Source: Myxococcales bacterium (GTDB lineage Bacteria > Myxococcota_A > Polyangia > Polyangiales > GCA-016699535). From it: a DNA stretch of 64,000 nt. A program made the position numbers and the translations under genes. The stretch is taken from assembly GCA_020633325.1 (NCBI GenBank), contig JACKDX010000001.1, positions 806,001 through 870,000 on the forward strand, written 5' to 3'. This document shows, piece after piece, positions 40,770-50,135 of the stretch (positions within the stretch are counted from its first letter, which is position 1; each line of letters begins with the position of its first letter). Below the pieces are notes generated by a model that had not been told where the DNA came from, made no database searches, and saw only the letters and a program-made list of their open reading frames with translations.

Positions 40770-43658
40770 ATGGATTTCGGTTTTGCGATTGAACGTACGT
40801 TACTTTGGATAGTGCTGTTGCCGTTCTTCGGAGCAATGCTCAACGGCATATTCGGGCGTTCAAGTTCGCGCACAGTGGTCAGTAGTGTCGGCGTCGGCGC
40901 TGTCGCGGGTTCATTTGTGCTGGCACTTATTGCGTGCACGGAACTCTTCCGCGGCGGCGAAGTCCTAGTGTTTAATGTGTACGAGTGGTTTTCCATTGGC
41001 GTGGGAACACACGTCATTCCTATCCATGTTTCTTTGATGTTGGATCGCCTGAGCGGCGTGATGACCCTGATGGTGACCAGCGTTGGGTTGTTAATTCACA
41101 TCTACAGCATGGGCTACATGCATGATGATCCAGCTTACGGCCGGTTCTTCGCTTATTTAAATCTTTTCATGGGCTCAATGTTGCTATTGGTTCTCGCAGA
41201 TTGCATGCCGGTCATGTTTGTGGGTTGGGAAGGCGTTGGGCTTTGTAGCTACTTGCTCATTGGCTTCTGGTACGACAACGCGACCTATGCGGCGGCGGGG
41301 CGCAAAGCCTTTGTGGTCAACCGTATTGGTGATTTTGGCGTATTGCTGGCGATGTTTCTGTTGGCCAGCACCGTGTATTCGCTAGATTTTCATGACATCA
41401 ATGCCCAATCGACCCATTTGCTGGGCGCATTATGGCCAGGGCATTCAGCCTTGACCATGACTTTGGCGACCGCTGTCGGATTATTGATCATGCTGGGGTG
41501 CGCGGGGAAGAGCGCGCAGATTCCCCTGTATGTCTGGCTGCCCGACGCGATGGCGGGTCCCACGCCTGTCTCGGCACTCATTCATGCGGCCACGATGGTT
41601 ACAGCTGGCGTATATCTGTGTGCGAGGCTCTCTCCCGTTTTGGTGCAATCGCCCACCGTCATGATGGTGATAGCAAGCGTTGGCGCGGCGACGGCGCTTT
41701 TCGCCGCAACGATTGCGGTGACTCAACGGGAGATGAAACGGGTGTTGGCCTATTCCACGGTAAGCCAGCTCGGGTTCATGTTTGCCGCGGTGGGAACTGG
41801 CGCGTTTGCCGCGGGTGTGTTTCACGTATTTACGCACGCTTTCTTTAAGGCGTGTCTTTTCCTGGGTGCGGGCTCTGTTATGCATGCGGTGGCTGCCCAC
41901 GGAGATGCGGATCTCTTTAAGCTTGGGGGCTTGCGCAAGGCGCTCCCGAGAACTCACTGGACATTCCTGGTCAGTTGCATTGCCATTGCCGGCCTTCCCG
42001 GATTTAGCGGATTTTTTTCGAAAGACGAGATTTTGCTCGGCGCTGCTTTGGCGGGGACGCACACCGGCGCGCAATATTTCGCATGGCCCTGGTTCGGATG
42101 GCTGATTTGGGGCGCATTACTGCTCGCTGCGACGCTCACGTCGTTCTATATGTTTCGGTTGTACTTTCTCACCTTCTCGGGAAGCTTTCGGGGCACGGGG
42201 CATCCGCACGAATCCCCGTTGTCGATGACCTTTCCTCTGGCTGCGCTCGCAACGGGTGCAGCGCTTTCTGGCTACCTCGGTTTTCCGCACGCCTTGCATG
42301 TGTTGCCGAACCTTTGGAGCATATGGTTTGCCCCCGTATTTGGTACGGCAACTGAAACGATCCATGGCACGAGCGAACATGTGGAACCCGGCATTGTGTG
42401 GTTGAGCATGGCGTCGGGCACGGGAGCCGCGGTGATCGGCTTGCTCACGGCGTTCGTCATGTACAAAGGCGGCCGGCTGAGCGCGGGCGAGAAGTTGGCG
42501 CACGCAATGCCCCGACTCTATCGTGGTTCGCTTGCGAAATGGCATGTCGATGAATTGTATCAGTTGTTTATCATTGGTCCGATGACAAAACTCGCGCGGC
42601 TAAGCGCGGGCATCGATCGTGTGGTCGTAGACGGGCTAACACATCTTACGGGAGCTTTAGTTCGGATGGCCGGGTATGGCGTCTCGCGTTTTCAATCGGG
42701 AATTATTTTTGCGTACTCCGCGGCGATGATGATCGGAATGCTGGGCCTAGGATGGTGGTTGCTATTCCCTCACGGCGAAGTGTTTGCTTTTAGCAAAGAC
42801 ACCGAGGTCCATTTTCGAGCCACCGAGGGTATGGGTTACAGCTACCGGTGGGATTTCAATTCCGATGGTGAGTTTGACACGGATTGGAGTCGCGATGCGC
42901 AACGTGCTCGCCGCCGATATGATGTGACGGATGTACAAGGCGGAGGCGTGCGCATCGAGGGCGGCCAGCTCGCGCCGGGGTACAGGCGTATTTACCTCAG
43001 GTTGGGAGAACAGAGAACGCTCGATTTGGGCGGCATGCTTTACGGCTCCACATGGCGCGATCTTCGTGGTCGGCAAGCCGTCAAGGGATTACCAACGATA
43101 CGATATGGGGCGGCGATTCTCAGTGCGCCGGGTCATGCGGTCGAACTTGAGCCCGGCGAGCTTCCGGCCAACCTTTTGGGCGCTTGGCACCAAAGCGGGA
43201 AACGTTTTCGCCTTCCCACATTGGCAATTTCTGGAGACCACTACACGCTTGATCCGCAAGGGGGGCGGGTGCTATTTAAGGGAAAGCTCCTCCGTACCCC
43301 GTTTGCGATGCGTCCGGGCGATACCGTGCGCATTGGCCAAGCCCGACTCCGGATCTCTGGTTCGATCTTCATCCGCCCCTATGGGACGCCTCTCCGACTC
43401 GGGTTGGATCAGGGTGCGGCCTCCGAAAGGGTGATCGAGCTAAGGGCTGGGGAGCGTGCGTATCTGGGCAGTCCGGATGCTGGTCTTATCATTGCTGCTG
43501 AAAACTGGGTGGAGGCTACGGTCGCCATTCGGAGCGCATTCGGCAACACGGCACGCCGCAAAGTGCGCGCTATCTTAAATCTCACCGCGACAAGGCCTGC
43601 GCCGGGGGAGGTGCCCACTCTTGTCGGTACCCGTGCGTCTCTCAAGGAGGCTGGATGA
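40770..43658 (+). CDS. nuoL: NADH-quinone oxidoreductase subunit L with large C-terminal extension
   Basis: A 962-residue protein, against about 610-650 for ordinary NuoL. Residues 1 to about 670 are a complete antiporter-like subunit with the conserved 'GWEGVGLCSYLLIGFWY', 'KSAQIPLYVWLPDAMAGPTPVSALIHAATMVTAGVYL' block, the lateral-helix region ('WHVDELYQLF...') and the last membrane helix ('SAAMMIGMLGLGWWLLF'). About 290 further residues follow in the same frame. They begin with 'YSYRWDFNSDGEFDTDW', a PKD-domain-like start, and continue as beta-rich sequence ('RPGDTVRIGQARLRISG'). By NuoL topology the tail should lie in the periplasm. The start ATG 40770 follows nuoK by 14 bases and the stop overlaps nuoM. 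Confidence 0.93.
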   Translation: MDFGFAIERTLLWIVLLPFFGAMLNGIFGRSSSRTVVSSVGVGAVAGSFVLALIACTELFRGGEVLVFNVYEWFSIGVGTHVIPIHVSLMLDRLSGVMTLMVTSVGLLIHIYSMGYMHDDPAYGRFFAYLNLFMGSMLLLVLADCMPVMFVGWEGVGLCSYLLIGFWYDNATYAAAGRKAFVVNRIGDFGVLLAMFLLASTVYSLDFHDINAQSTHLLGALWPGHSALTMTLATAVGLLIMLGCAGKSAQIPLYVWLPDAMAGPTPVSALIHAATMVTAGVYLCARLSPVLVQSPTVMMVIASVGAATALFAATIAVTQREMKRVLAYSTVSQLGFMFAAVGTGAFAAGVFHVFTHAFFKACLFLGAGSVMHAVAAHGDADLFKLGGLRKALPRTHWTFLVSCIAIAGLPGFSGFFSKDEILLGAALAGTHTGAQYFAWPWFGWLIWGALLLAATLTSFYMFRLYFLTFSGSFRGTGHPHESPLSMTFPLAALATGAALSGYLGFPHALHVLPNLWSIWFAPVFGTATETIHGTSEHVEPGIVWLSMASGTGAAVIGLLTAFVMYKGGRLSAGEKLAHAMPRLYRGSLAKWHVDELYQLFIIGPMTKLARLSAGIDRVVVDGLTHLTGALVRMAGYGVSRFQSGIIFAYSAAMMIGMLGLGWWLLFPHGEVFAFSKDTEVHFRATEGMGYSYRWDFNSDGEFDTDWSRDAQRARRRYDVTDVQGGGVRIEGGQLAPGYRRIYLRLGEQRTLDLGGMLYGSTWRDLRGRQAVKGLPTIRYGAAILSAPGHAVELEPGELPANLLGAWHQSGKRFRLPTLAISGDHYTLDPQGGRVLFKGKLLRTPFAMRPGDTVRIGQARLRISGSIFIRPYGTPLRLGLDQGAASERVIELRAGERAYLGSPDAGLIIAAENWVEATVAIRSAFGNTARRKVRAILNLTATRPAPGEVPTLVGTRASLKEAG

Positions 43659-45310
43659 TACCGCATTTGCTTAGTGTGATCGTCTTTGCTCCGTTGTGTG
43701 CCGCAGCGGCCATGTTTTTCATGCCGCGGCAAGCGCATGGGCTAATCCGAAACTTTAGCGTGGGGGTTTTGGTTCTTGTGTTCGCGGTATCCGTCGCTGG
43801 TCTATTGGTAGACCCACGCTTGAGTTGGGGCGTCGGCTACCAGTTGGTGGAGCATGCGCCCTGGATTCCGTCGTTGGGGATAGCTTATAAAGTTGGTGTC
43901 GACGGCATGTCCTTATGGCTGGTGCTTCTCACCACGCTGCTGACACCCCTAGCGCTTTTCGCATCGTGGGGTTCCATCACCACCAAGCTCAAAGAGTATG
44001 CCATTGCTTTTTTGCTTCTCGAGGCAGGGATGCTGGGAGCCTTTGTCGCGCTCGATCTGTTTCTCTTCTACGTGTTTTGGGAGCTCATGCTTATTCCCAT
44101 GTATCTCATTATTGGGATGTGGGGCGGGCCCCGTCGCGTTTATGCGGCCGTGAAATTTTTCCTTTACACTATGGCGGGCAGTCTGCTGATGCTTGTCGCG
44201 ATATTATACGTGGCGAGTCAATACAAGGCGGTCAGTGGTGCCTATTCTTTCGATATTGAGGAGCTGGTCCAACTCGTATTGCCCATCGGTGCACAATACT
44301 GGCTGTTTCTTGCCTTTGCCCTTGCGTTCGCCATTAAGATCCCATTATTTCCATTTCACACCTGGTTGCCGGACGCCCATGTGGAGGCGCCTACGGGCGG
44401 TTCAGTCATTCTGGCAGCGGTCATGCTCAAGTTGGGGGGATACGGGTTTATCCGCTTTGCCATGCCCCTTTTCCCCTTAGCATCGCACAAACTCACTCCG
44501 TTGTTTTTGGCGCATTTCGCAGTCATTGGCATCGTGTACGGCGCGTACTGCGCGTGGGTGCAGAAAGATGTCAAAAAGCTCGTAGCGTATAGCTCGGTTA
44601 GTCATCTCGGGTTTGTGATGCTGGGCATTTTTTCGCTAAATGCCTATGCGGTCTCGGGCGCCATCCTCCAGATGGTGAGCCACGGTATCTCAACCGGGGC
44701 GTTATTCTTATTGGTAGGCGTGATTTACGATCGGCGTCATACGCGAAATCTCGAGGATTTCGGAGGTCTGGCGAGTGTCATGCCCACCTATGCCGCCCTA
44801 TTCGTGATTGTCGCCCTTAGTTCCATCGGATTGCCCGGAACCAACGGTTTCGTGGGGGAGTTTATGATTTTGTCGGGGACGTTTGTCTCGGGATTTGGTG
44901 GGGTAGCTGGGCTGCCATGGGCACGGGTGTTCGCCACGGTTGCAACCACCGGGGTTATTTTCGCTGCCGTATACATGTTGCACGCCGTGCTTCGGATGTT
45001 TTGGGGGCCGTCGAGGAGCCCAAAAAATGCGAATCTGCCCGACATTTCTCGCCGCGAGATGCGAGCAATCGTTCCATTGGTTGCGCTTGTGTTTTGGATC
45101 GGTTTGTTTCCCCGCACGCTACTTGATTCGATGGAGCCATCCGTGCATGCGTTTGTGGCGGATTATAATCGCAAGTTGGTAGCGACGCTGAACGACGATA
45201 CGCCGCGGCTTCTGACAGCGGAGGTTCCGGGCAAGGCTCAGAAAGCTCCTCGCGAGCCCAAGGCGCTCAGTCTGTGGCCCTGGTGGCCGACCAGAGGAGG
45301 CCGTTCATGA
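43655..45310 (+). CDS. nuoM: NADH-quinone oxidoreductase subunit M
   Basis: A 551-residue antiporter-like subunit with about 14 membrane helices. The proton-channel residues are visible: 'YVFWELMLIPMYLIIGMWGG' with the essential Glu, 'FALAFAIKIPLFPFHTWLPDAHVEAPTGGSVILA' with the helix-7 Lys and helix-8 block, and 'YSSVSHLGFVMLG'. The last 30 residues are a short, charged cytosolic or periplasmic tail rich in Pro and Lys. ATG overlaps the nuoL stop and the stop overlaps the nuoN start by four bases each. Confidence 0.96.
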   Translation: MIPHLLSVIVFAPLCAAAAMFFMPRQAHGLIRNFSVGVLVLVFAVSVAGLLVDPRLSWGVGYQLVEHAPWIPSLGIAYKVGVDGMSLWLVLLTTLLTPLALFASWGSITTKLKEYAIAFLLLEAGMLGAFVALDLFLFYVFWELMLIPMYLIIGMWGGPRRVYAAVKFFLYTMAGSLLMLVAILYVASQYKAVSGAYSFDIEELVQLVLPIGAQYWLFLAFALAFAIKIPLFPFHTWLPDAHVEAPTGGSVILAAVMLKLGGYGFIRFAMPLFPLASHKLTPLFLAHFAVIGIVYGAYCAWVQKDVKKLVAYSSVSHLGFVMLGIFSLNAYAVSGAILQMVSHGISTGALFLLVGVIYDRRHTRNLEDFGGLASVMPTYAALFVIVALSSIGLPGTNGFVGEFMILSGTFVSGFGGVAGLPWARVFATVATTGVIFAAVYMLHAVLRMFWGPSRSPKNANLPDISRREMRAIVPLVALVFWIGLFPRTLLDSMEPSVHAFVADYNRKLVATLNDDTPRLLTAEVPGKAQKAPREPKALSLWPWWPTRGGRS

Positions 45311-46785
45311 TGCACTGGTTTTTCATCGCTCCTTTGCTATGCGTGCTCCTCGGCGCCTTTACGGTGATGCTGGCCGACGCGTTTTCCGATGAACACGCAG
45401 ATCACGCATTCGTCGCTTCCGGGGTTCTATTTTTGACCCTTGCTTTGTCCGCTTCCCTATTTTTTTTGCACGCCCAGAGTCCCGTTCCTGGTCTTTTTAG
45501 TCGCTACCTGTCTTCGGATTATTCGGCATTATTTTTTGATATCGTCATTGTCTCTGGTGCCCTCCTAAGCACGTTGCTTGCCGGCGGCTATCTCAAGGAG
45601 CATGGGCTTGAGCGCGGCGAATTCTATGTGCTGCTTTTATTGTCCACGTTTGGCGCAATGATTCTAGCAAGAGCGACAGATCTCTTATCTATTTTTATCG
45701 GCCTAGAGACGATGTCTTTGGGAGTTTACTGCCTGGTTGCCTATCGACATGCTAGTCCTCGCGCGACCGAGGCAAGCTTGAAGTACTTTTTGTTAGGCTC
45801 GTTTTCTGCTGCGATTTTTCTGTTTGGTAGCGCTCTTCTGTATGGCGCAACCGGCGTGACGGGGCTTGCGGAGATCGGCAAAAGCATCGCTTCCGGTTCT
45901 CCTGATCTGCGTTTGGTAATTGTTGCAATGCTGCTATTGCTCACGGGAATGGCTTTTAAGGTGAGCGCCGTGCCATTTCATATGTGGACGCCGGATGCCT
46001 ACGAAGGAGCTGTGACGCCGATCAGCACCTATATGTCGATCGTGGTGAAAGCGGCCGCTTTTGCCCTTTTGATCCGTGTGATGTTGGGACTTTTCGCCGA
46101 TCCAGTGAATACGAATATGTCATCAGGATGGCCCCCGCTTCTCGGGGTTTTGGCGGGGCTTACGATGATAGTCGGCAACCTTTGTGCGGTGGTGCAGCAA
46201 AGTGTCAAACGAATGCTGGCCTATTCCTCGATCTCTCATGCCGGCTTCATTTTGCTGGGGGTCGCCTGCGCCCCTGAGGGAGGCAAATATGCGCTCGCCT
46301 CGGTGTTTTTCTATTTGCTGGCTTATACGGTGTCAAATGCTTTGGCGTTTGGTTCTCTGATTCTTATGGGTTCCCGCGGAAAGGAAGCAGTGAGCTACGA
46401 GGATCTTGCTGGGATCGGTATCCGGAGGCCGTTGGCGGCGCTACCCTTAACTCTCGGTATGCTGTCGCTGATGGGCATGCCGCCAACCGCTGGATTTTTC
46501 GCGAAATACTATGTGCTCTCTTCGGCGGTAGATGCCGGCGGGTTGATGCTATGGGTGGCGATTGTCGGTGTTGTGACGAGTGCAATCGGTGCCTATTACT
46601 ATCTCCGAGTTTTGGTATACGCTTACATGCGGCAACCAGAGGTGAATGCGCCGATTGCTGTGCCCATGCGTTCAGGTTATGTCGTGGTGGGTCTTTCATT
46701 GGCAAGTATCTTTGTGATTAAGATGGGGCTCATGCCCGCAGGCTACATCGCGTGGGTCTTACGGGCCGCGGCACAAATGTATTAG
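45307..46785 (+). CDS. nuoN: NADH-quinone oxidoreductase subunit N
   Basis: ATG 45307 (ATGATG overlapping the nuoM stop) gives 492 residues; an in-frame start at 45274 lies inside nuoM. The family blocks 'IGLETMSLGVYCLVAY', 'GMAFKVSAVPFHMWTPDAYEGAVTPISTYMSIVVKAAAFA' with the channel Lys residues, and 'YSSISHAGFILLGV' are present. It is the third antiporter-like subunit of complex I and the last nuo gene here. A lipoprotein gene follows after five bases, which suggests it is on the same transcript. Confidence 0.96.
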   Translation: MMHWFFIAPLLCVLLGAFTVMLADAFSDEHADHAFVASGVLFLTLALSASLFFLHAQSPVPGLFSRYLSSDYSALFFDIVIVSGALLSTLLAGGYLKEHGLERGEFYVLLLLSTFGAMILARATDLLSIFIGLETMSLGVYCLVAYRHASPRATEASLKYFLLGSFSAAIFLFGSALLYGATGVTGLAEIGKSIASGSPDLRLVIVAMLLLLTGMAFKVSAVPFHMWTPDAYEGAVTPISTYMSIVVKAAAFALLIRVMLGLFADPVNTNMSSGWPPLLGVLAGLTMIVGNLCAVVQQSVKRMLAYSSISHAGFILLGVACAPEGGKYALASVFFYLLAYTVSNALAFGSLILMGSRGKEAVSYEDLAGIGIRRPLAALPLTLGMLSLMGMPPTAGFFAKYYVLSSAVDAGGLMLWVAIVGVVTSAIGAYYYLRVLVYAYMRQPEVNAPIAVPMRSGYVVVGLSLASIFVIKMGLMPAGYIAWVLRAAAQMY

Positions 46786-46790
46786 TGGTT

Positions 46791-47612
46791 ATGGGACGCA
46801 GCGTTCGCCTAGGTGTGTTGCTATCGATCCTTTGCACGCTCGTGGCGTGCCCGGAGCCGAAGTCTAAAGAGCCGCCTCCGCGTCGTAAGGCGGCTGTATC
46901 AGCGCCAAAACCCGAGATGCGTGCGACGCTGGCAATGGGAGCTATTGAAGGCCGCGTGGTCTTGGCGCCGCACAAGAAGATGCCCGAACTCAGCAAGCTG
47001 CAATATTTCGCGACCGAGTCCGCGGCGCGGCTTAAACTTCCTGAAAAATGTACGCCGCTCCGCGACAAGGAGCTTAGAGTCGTCAAAGAGTTCAAACGCG
47101 GATTATCGCCGATTTTGGTGACGATAACAGGCTTCACACGCGCTCCCCAAGCGGCAGCGCGCACCCACGCCATGTCCATTGAAGATTGTCGGTTGGTTCC
47201 AGGATTTCTCGCGGCCCATCAGGGGGACATCCTCGCTCTGACCAACAAGAGCGAAAGCCCATTTTTGCCGCGCTTCCGAGGCGATGCATTTTTGCAAACC
47301 ATCATTAGCCAACAAACGCGTCGTATCGAACTTAAGTCCTTAGGGTTTCAGCGTATCGGGTGCGCATTTGGGGCCTCCTGCGCTGGGGCCTATCTCGTGG
47401 TGCTTGGGCATCCCGTGTTTGCCATGACAGACAACGAGGGACGTTTTCGCATGGATAACGTACCTGCTGGGGAAGATGTGGTGCTTCACGCGTGGCACCC
47501 CTTGTTTTCGGAGAGTAAGCGCCTGATCAAGGCAAACCCGCATGCGGTCATTCGGATCGAGGACGTGGTTCTTTATCCCACCGAACACGCTAGAAAAAAC
47601 CATCCAAATTAG
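46791..47612 (+). CDS. cupredoxin/carboxypeptidase-regulatory-like lipoprotein
   Basis: The ATG at 46791 lies five bases after nuoN. The 273-residue product has a lipobox 'TLVACPE' and a Pro/Lys-rich linker. The following domain, 'GAIEGRVVL', 'DCRLVPGFLAAHQGDILALTNKSE' and 'FAMTDNEGRFRMDNVPAGEDVVLHAWHP', matches the layout of secreted proteins often annotated as methylamine-utilisation or plastocyanin-like: a cupredoxin-like fold plus a carboxypeptidase regulatory-like beta domain. The usual copper-binding His pattern is not complete, so metal binding is doubtful. The position suggests a link with respiration, by inference only. It overlaps the convergent phosphopantetheinyl transferase gene by four bases. 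Confidence 0.75.
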   Translation: MGRSVRLGVLLSILCTLVACPEPKSKEPPPRRKAAVSAPKPEMRATLAMGAIEGRVVLAPHKKMPELSKLQYFATESAARLKLPEKCTPLRDKELRVVKEFKRGLSPILVTITGFTRAPQAAARTHAMSIEDCRLVPGFLAAHQGDILALTNKSESPFLPRFRGDAFLQTIISQQTRRIELKSLGFQRIGCAFGASCAGAYLVVLGHPVFAMTDNEGRFRMDNVPAGEDVVLHAWHPLFSESKRLIKANPHAVIRIEDVVLYPTEHARKNHPN

Positions 47613-48343
47613 GGATTGAAATGCCTAGTTGTTACAATGGGTTGCCGGCCTTTGGCGCGCAGAGCCAGCGCCATGACGTGTCGTTTTTCGGGCGACATGA
47701 GCTGAAAATGCCACCCGCTTACATCGTCGTTGAGGGCAGGGTTGGGCGCCAAGCAAACGTGACCGCCTCGGTCTATGTGAAAAGCCAGGTGTGCAAACAA
47801 TAATGCCGCCCCCAGTCCGCGGGCTTTGACATAGGACTCGCGCAGCGTCCAGTACTCAAAAAAGCGCCGCCTGCCATCGTCTCTGGGCAGCATCCCGATC
47901 TCGTTATATTCCCTTGTCGAGTAAAAGCGCTCTGCGATTTCTAGAATCGAAGCGCGCCGCTCGGTGTGTTCCAAATCTATGCCCACTTCGTCTATAGAAC
48001 TCACCGCCAATGCAATTCCATGGAGAGTGTGAGACAGGTTAAAAGCAAGTGGCTCTGATAAGGATGGATAGCTAATCTCGGGCTTTCCATAAACGTTATC
48101 TTTGAAGCGCCACTCCGTGGCAGCAACATCGCAGTACGTCGAGAGGCACGTTCGCAGCATATACCGGCTGAGGCAAAACTCGTCCTTGGCACTTGGCAGC
48201 TGAAGGCGTTTCTGACGCGCCTTTTCGGTGTCATTTAGGAGCGCCTCCGCAGCGCCCCGTACGGACTCGCCGACCTCGCGGGTTTGCCAGTACCACACAT
48301 CCACAGATTTCTTTGGAGTTTCCAACGCTCTAGCGTACAGCAT
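47609..48343 (-). CDS. 4'-phosphopantetheinyl transferase, Sfp type
   Basis: ATG 48343 gives 244 residues and overlaps lepB by 14 bases; a GTG at 48415 in the same frame would overlap it much more. The Sfp-type motifs are present: 'FNLSHTLHGIALAVS', 'VGIDLEHTERR' (Mg2+-binding Asp and Glu) and 'FFEYWTLRESYVKARGLG', the W...KE..xKA-like block in which Arg-Glu replaces Lys-Glu. Such enzymes transfer the phosphopantetheine arm from CoA to carrier proteins of fatty-acid, polyketide or peptide synthases. No synthase is in the window, so it probably serves targets elsewhere. Confidence 0.9.
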   Translation of the reverse strand: MLYARALETPKKSVDVWYWQTREVGESVRGAAEALLNDTEKARQKRLQLPSAKDEFCLSRYMLRTCLSTYCDVAATEWRFKDNVYGKPEISYPSLSEPLAFNLSHTLHGIALAVSSIDEVGIDLEHTERRASILEIAERFYSTREYNEIGMLPRDDGRRRFFEYWTLRESYVKARGLGAALLFAHLAFHIDRGGHVCLAPNPALNDDVSGWHFQLMSPEKRHVMALALRAKGRQPIVTTRHFNP

Positions 48344-49040
48344 GCGCCATTCGGCAAAAGCGAATCCTTGACCACCATGGGCCTTCTTGCCCGCGCGATA
48401 CGGCTTCTGCTGCACTTTGGGATGACCAATAAATGCTGAGCGCTCGGCCTTTGACGCGATTGGCGGGCACTAGCCCAAAAAAGCGGCTGTCGTTGGAATG
48501 ATCGCGATGATCCCCTAAAACAAAGAGTTGTCCTTCAGGCACAATAACCGGTTCCGTATCAGTCATGTTCTCCACAGAGTCTTCTGCGAAGTTCACGCTG
48601 TACCGGTGCTTGAAAATGCGTTCTTCCCAAAGACTGCACGCCAGAAGCTCCGAAGAGCCACCATACTGACTACAGGGGTCGGGGCGACACGGGCCGAGCG
48701 CGCGCCGCGGGATAGGTCGACCGTTGCGGTAAACCACATCCTTTCGAACTTCAATACGGTCGCCCGCCACCCCAATGACCCGCTTGACAATGTCAATATT
48801 ATCCATCGGGCTTTTAAGGATGACCACATCCGTGGGCTTCGGGCTATTCCATGTCAGGACTGCATGGTCAGTAAAGGGGAGAAATAACCCGAACATAAAC
48901 TTGGCGACCACCACGCGATCACCATTGAGAAGGCTCGGCTCCATGGATGGGCCCTCTATTTCAAAGGCCTCGAACAAGACGATGCGAATGGCTATCGCCA
49001 GAAGCAGCGCGCTCGCAATGGTCTTGATGTTTTCTTTCAC
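48330..49040 (-). CDS. lepB: signal peptidase I
   Basis: A 236-residue membrane serine protease that cleaves signal peptides. The Ser-Lys dyad is Ser32 in 'GPSMEPSL' and Lys86 in 'DIVKRVIGVAGD', and the C-terminal 'LGDHRDHSNDSRFFGLV' box is intact. One N-terminal membrane helix (about residues 7-25) is present. The last 30 residues are a loosely conserved tail overlapping the phosphopantetheinyl transferase start. ATG 49040 gives the normal family start. Confidence 0.95.
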   Translation of the reverse strand: MKENIKTIASALLLAIAIRIVLFEAFEIEGPSMEPSLLNGDRVVVAKFMFGLFLPFTDHAVLTWNSPKPTDVVILKSPMDNIDIVKRVIGVAGDRIEVRKDVVYRNGRPIPRRALGPCRPDPCSQYGGSSELLACSLWEERIFKHRYSVNFAEDSVENMTDTEPVIVPEGQLFVLGDHRDHSNDSRFFGLVPANRVKGRALSIYWSSQSAAEAVSRGQEGPWWSRIRFCRMAHAVR

Positions 49041-49116
49041 CTGCGCACCGCCTTCTAAGATGGGCCTATGGCCAGGTCAAGCAACAACGCGGGCCTCAGT
49101 CGCTTTGGCGCCGATT

Positions 49117-50088
49117 TCATCGAATATAGGACCAGTCGACCTTGGGCACGACCTCTAGATGCACATGGTTTGCGTGAGCAGAATCATGGTGAGGAGTGAG
49201 CACCACCTGGAACAAATCACGACTCACCGTCTCGCATATCAAAATGCGCCATACGGTGGAGAGTTCCGGCTCGTTGGGATACGTGTCGCAAGGGGACCGG
49301 CCCCGTTGGCGGGGATGCCAATCGTCCAGCACGCTGGTGACAGCCCCATTGTCAAACTCCAAAGCCGCAAGATCAATGGCAAGGCCACGGGCATGCCCGC
49401 TCAGCTTTCCGGTACCTGCTACAACGGCGTGTGCACGATAGATTGAAAAATGTCGGAGCGCCCCAACGTGTGCTTCACGCAAAGAGTCAGACCACGCCAA
49501 TATTGCAATCGCCAATCGACAATCGAGCACCATCGATGGACCATGATGATGCCCTTCGATGGTCACGCCGCCGACAGGGGACATTAATCGAATGGGCATC
49601 TCGACTTCCGAGGCTTCTTCTTGAGATACGTGCTCGAACGCGATTGAATGCGTCTCCAGGAGTTCGTAGCAGAGCTTTTCCTCAAGATTGGCGATGCTAC
49701 GGCCCGCTGGCACATCCAGCAGCCGCAGCTCGTGGGGCATTTCTGACGCCATCTCGGGTGTCATGGAGGCTTCGTTTTCCTCTCGCGCATGCTTGGGTCG
49801 ATGAGCGCCACGTTTAGGCTTGAATCGTTGAATGGTACGCTTGCGGCAACGTCGGCGCCGTGAACCTTGATGGTCGTTACAGATGCGGAGCGCTCGTTGA
49901 AATGGTGTGATGTGGGATCTGCTCCGCACCGGGCGCTTTCTTTTGCGTTTCTTGGCAGTCCCCTGTTCCTTGACAGGAGACCGAACAACTTTCGCGCGAT
50001 CCTGGCCTGCCGCAATAGGGCTTCCTGTTATGAGTAGCGCGGCAACGAGTGCGCAAGGCCCTAAGCACGATGCGGAAAAACGTTTCAT
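49117..50088 (-). CDS. extensin-like (M15-related) cell-wall protein
   Basis: ATG 50088 starts a clear signal peptide ('MKRFSASCLGPCALVAALLI'); ATG 50103 five codons upstream is possible. The 323-residue product has a strongly basic N-terminal region (about residues 40-105, 'KKRKRKRPVRSRSH', 'HRPKHAREE') that could bind nucleic acid or peptidoglycan. The C-terminal part has the extensin-like motifs 'GHARGLAIDLAAL' and 'HANHVHLEV', which place His and Asp ligands as in M15-type D,D-peptidases. It may remodel cell wall; the family is poorly characterised. A divergent operon starts 47 bases away. Confidence 0.8.
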   Translation of the reverse strand: MKRFSASCLGPCALVAALLITGSPIAAGQDRAKVVRSPVKEQGTAKKRKRKRPVRSRSHITPFQRALRICNDHQGSRRRRCRKRTIQRFKPKRGAHRPKHAREENEASMTPEMASEMPHELRLLDVPAGRSIANLEEKLCYELLETHSIAFEHVSQEEASEVEMPIRLMSPVGGVTIEGHHHGPSMVLDCRLAIAILAWSDSLREAHVGALRHFSIYRAHAVVAGTGKLSGHARGLAIDLAALEFDNGAVTSVLDDWHPRQRGRSPCDTYPNEPELSTVWRILICETVSRDLFQVVLTPHHDSAHANHVHLEVVPKVDWSYIR

Positions 50089-50135
50089 GAGTGCATTAAG
50101 CATATCACGGCGAGCCCGCGAGCGAGGAGCGCAAC

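Noticed and set aside
40770..43658. NuoL extension as a separate downstream gene
   Set aside because: There is no stop codon and no internal start with a ribosome site near 42780, so a single continuous frame is the simplest reading.
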